Assembly: GCA_001797035.1 (NCBI GenBank)
Contig: MGOE01000136.1
Coordinates: forward strand, 14,730-21,072
Reading direction: 5' to 3'
Origin: Chloroflexi bacterium RBG_16_72_14
GTDB taxonomy: Bacteria; Chloroflexota; Limnocylindria; Limnocylindrales; CSP1-4
DNA length: 6,343 nucleotides
The translations under genes and the position numbers were made by a program. Positions within the stretch are counted from its first letter, which is position 1. Each line of letters opens with the position of its first letter. Under the pieces are notes generated by a model. The model was not told the DNA's origin and did no database searches. It worked only from the letters and a program-made list of their open reading frames with translations. Below, in pieces: positions 4,866 to 6,343 of this stretch.

Positions 4866-5141
4866 ATGCAGGCGTCCCCGTTCCCCTCCAGCATCCTGCG
4901 CATGCCGTCACCGACGGCGGTCTGCACCTGCGAGCACTGGATCCATTGCGACTGCGCGTGCCATGGACGCGCCTGCGACCCGCTCGAGCAGCAGTGCGAC
5001 GTCGCGTGGCTGGCCGACGAGGGCGGCCTCACCTACTGGGGTTGCCCCGAATGCACGCCCGGTGAGGGCGCGCCGCACTTCCTGGGCTGCGAGCTCATCG
5101 GCTGGAACGTGCCGCTGCCGAGGATCGAGACGCTGTCCTGA
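4866..5141 (+). CDS. Unrecognised 91-residue protein with ten cysteines
   Basis: I do not recognise this protein. Ten of 91 residues are cysteine (20, 22, 28, 30, 32, 37, 44, 60, 63, 75), far above every other protein here. The first block reads CTCEHWIHCDCACHGRAC (20-37) with interleaved His24, His27 and His33. The second is GCPEC (59-63), a CxxC knuckle, followed by HFLGC (71-75). This could be two zinc or metal-cluster sites, or a disulfide-rich fold. There is no signal peptide or TM segment, which favours a cytoplasmic metal-binding protein; this is inference. The C-terminal GWNVPLPRIETL looks ordered. Codon third positions are strongly G/C as in the neighbours, and AAGGA precedes the ATG, which supports a real gene over chance. 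A longer form from GTG 4845 would add seven residues. Confidence 0.75.
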   Translation: MQASPFPSSILRMPSPTAVCTCEHWIHCDCACHGRACDPLEQQCDVAWLADEGGLTYWGCPECTPGEGAPHFLGCELIGWNVPLPRIETLS

Positions 5142-5162
5142 CCGGTCGCCCATGATTCGGGA

Positions 5163-5178
5163 GCGCGCCCGGGCGCGC
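5163..5178. repeat. 16-bp perfect palindrome between the Cys-rich and methyltransferase genes
   Basis: GCGCGCCCGGGCGCGC reads the same on both strands, and as RNA could form a 6-bp stem with a CCGG loop. It lies 21 nt after the Cys-rich stop and 20 nt before the methyltransferase ATG, and is bracketed by two direct copies of CATGAT (5151-5156 and 5184-5189). It may be a terminator for the first gene, an operator for the second, or chance in GC-rich DNA. Confidence 0.4.
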
Positions 5179-5198
5179 CGGCGCATGATGTCCGCGCC

Positions 5199-5900
5199 AT
5201 GCACCGGCTGGTCAGGCTCCCGCTCATTGTCGTCGTCGCCCTCGTGGGGGCGGTCACGGCGCTCGCCGCGCGTCCGGCGATCGAGCGGATGGTGCGCTCG
5301 TTCCGCACCTCCTCCTCGCCCGGCGCCGGCTTCTACGACGCTGCGGCGGGCCTTTTCCTGGGCGGCTACTACGACGACATCGCGGCCGACTGCGCGGCGA
5401 CGCTCGGCGACACGGGCTCCCCGTCCGTGCTGGAGGTCGGCCCCGGACCGGGGCACCTGGCGGAGCGGCTGCTGACGCTCGTGCCCGACCTGCGCTGGAC
5501 CGGGCTCGACATCGATCCCGCGATGCTGGCGGCGACACGCGCTCGCCTGGTGCGCGGCGGCCTCGACGACCGGGCGGTTCCCGTCGAGGGCAACGTCGCC
5601 GCCCTCCCGTTCGGGGACGCCAGCTTCGACCTCGTCGTCAGCTCGTTCTCCGCCCATCACTGGCCGGACGCGGAGGCGGGCTTCGCGGAGATCCGGCGCG
5701 TGCTGCGCCCGGGTGCCACCGCGCTCGTCTATGATCTGCCGCCGTCGTGGGGGCACGTGGAGACCGGCTCGTCGGGGATCCACGGCGCGGACGCGGTGTT
5801 CACACAGCCGCTCGTGTCCCGGATGCGCGGGCTGGGGCCGTTGACGATCGTGTCGCGGGTGGAGCTCCGGCGCCCGCCTGACGCGCCAGCGCCGGCCTGA
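5199..5900 (+). CDS. Membrane-anchored class I SAM-dependent methyltransferase
   Basis: A 233-residue protein with a Methyltransf_11-type Rossmann domain. Motif I is VLEVGPGPGHLAERL (77-91) with the acidic residue and GxGxG that bind SAM. The end of the second strand is LDID (103-106), where Asp104 would contact the ribose. GNVAALPFGDASFDLVVSSF (131-150) covers the adenine-binding and motif IV region, and FAEIRRVLRPGA (162-173) is the usual post-IV helix and turn. Residues 7-24 are a hydrophobic helix, PLIVVVALVGAVTALAA, after a short basic start. It is not followed by a clear cleavage site, so it probably anchors the enzyme with the catalytic domain inside. The substrate is unknown; the C-terminal part (174-233) that would define it has no motif I recognise. 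No Shine-Dalgarno precedes ATG 5199. It converges with rtcB, 29 bp apart. Confidence 0.9.
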   Translation: MHRLVRLPLIVVVALVGAVTALAARPAIERMVRSFRTSSSPGAGFYDAAAGLFLGGYYDDIAADCAATLGDTGSPSVLEVGPGPGHLAERLLTLVPDLRWTGLDIDPAMLAATRARLVRGGLDDRAVPVEGNVAALPFGDASFDLVVSSFSAHHWPDAEAGFAEIRRVLRPGATALVYDLPPSWGHVETGSSGIHGADAVFTQPLVSRMRGLGPLTIVSRVELRRPPDAPAPA

Positions 5901-5912
5901 CGCCGCCGGCGC
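5889..5912. terminator. Hairpin between convergent methyltransferase and rtcB genes
   Basis: GCGCCGGC (5889-5896) and GCCGGCGC (5905-5912) form a perfect 8-bp stem with an 8-nt loop that contains the TGA of the methyltransferase. It begins 17 nt beyond the rtcB stop on the other strand, so it could end both transcripts. No T-tract is present on either side. Confidence 0.45.
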
Positions 5913-5929
5913 CCCTGCTGACCGACGCG

Positions 5930-6343
5930 CTACCCCTTCACGACGCCCAGCGGCGTCAGCCGCCGGACCGGGCGCACGAGCGACGCCGACGCCGCCATCA
6001 CCGCCTCGATGTCCTTGTAGGCGAACGCGGCCTCCTCCGCGACGGCCCGCGGGTCCCCGGAGTGGAGCGCCACCCCCAGGCGCGACATCTCCTCGTACAC
6101 CTCTTCGGACGTCTTCGCGCGGCGGGCTGCGTGACGGCTCATCGCCCGGCCGGCCCCGTGCTGGCAGGTCTCGAAGGCGTCGGCGTTGCCGAGGCCCTCC
6201 GCGACGTACGACGCGGTGCCCATCGAGCCCGGGATCAGGACCGTCTCGCCGGCGGCCGCCCGGACGGCCCCCTTGCGGATCACGATGCCGGTCACGCCGA
6301 GGTGCGACTCGATCGCCGCGAAGTTGTGGTGGACGTCCACGAC
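5930..6343 (-). CDS. rtcB: RNA-splicing ligase RtcB, C-terminal 137 residues (5' end outside window)
   Basis: RtcB joins RNA 3'-phosphate or 2',3'-cyclic phosphate ends to 5'-OH ends using GTP and Mn2+, in tRNA splicing or RNA repair. The visible part reads VVDVHHNFAAIESH, where the HN histidine corresponds to a Mn2+ ligand in characterised RtcB. Next comes IRKGAVRAAAGETVLIPGSMGTASYV, a strongly conserved block. Then CQHGAGRAMSRHAA holds the histidine (codon at 6158-6160) that becomes guanylylated in the family. The C-terminus AYKDIEAVM ... PLGVVKG ends in the conserved Lys-Gly. All the key residues expected in this part are present and no frameshift is seen, so the gene looks functional. The frame runs off the right edge, so internal GTG codons near 6338 are not the true start. 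No archease or RtcR gene is visible in the window. Confidence 0.96.
   Translation of the reverse strand, partial: VVDVHHNFAAIESHLGVTGIVIRKGAVRAAAGETVLIPGSMGTASYVAEGLGNADAFETCQHGAGRAMSRHAARRAKTSEEVYEEMSRLGVALHSGDPRAVAEEAAFAYKDIEAVMAASASLVRPVRRLTPLGVVKG

Noticed and set aside
4908..5783. Minus-strand open frame of 291 codons opposite the methyltransferase
   Set aside because: It is antisense to two supported genes, its composition is dominated by Arg/Ala/Gly and it shows no motif.

Overview
This 6.3-kb window is very GC-rich bacterial chromosomal DNA, with codons that end almost always in G or C. The gene content suggests a high-GC Chloroflexota lineage (Limnocylindria-like) or a deep-branching Actinomycetota: a DUF1918 protein, a YCII/DUF1801 pair, a short PadR regulator and RtcB. 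The lineage is inference from gene families and composition, because there is no rRNA, tRNA or universal marker here. I see no transposase, phage gene, CRISPR array, tRNA or plasmid function.

Layout. (1) 2-97 is the tail of an unidentified + strand gene. (2) 281-1771 encodes an exported C39-like cysteine peptidase (papain-like fold) followed by proline-rich and Ig-like beta regions. (3) 1890-2204 and 2307-2729 are two small cytoplasmic + strand genes, of the YCII and DUF1801 families. (4) 2807-3037 on the - strand is a DUF1918 SH3-like protein with a Lys/Ala tail. (5) 3218-4649 is a tightly overlapping three-gene operon: a PadR repressor, a six-TM membrane protein with a cytoplasmic N-terminal module, and a small secreted His-rich protein. 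It starts from a clear sigma70-type promoter whose -10 lies inside a PadR-like inverted repeat and ends at a 12-bp hairpin. (6) 4866-5141 encodes a 91-residue protein with ten cysteines that I do not recognise. (7) 5199-5900 encodes a membrane-anchored class I SAM methyltransferase. (8) 5930-6343 on the - strand is the C-terminal part of the RNA ligase RtcB, cut by the window edge.

How the genes work together. Only the PadR operon is a clear functional unit. The regulator probably represses itself and the two envelope genes behind it, and the inducer is unknown. The other genes look like independent transcription units, with hairpins at or just after several stop codons. The best candidates for undescribed biology are the PadR / six-TM / His-rich secreted trio and the ten-cysteine protein.

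No stretch over 300 bases lacks a gene. The longest gaps are 4650-4865 (terminator hairpin, an imperfect direct repeat, a weak promoter candidate) and 98-280, where I see only GC-rich short palindromes such as the 10-bp one at 121-130.
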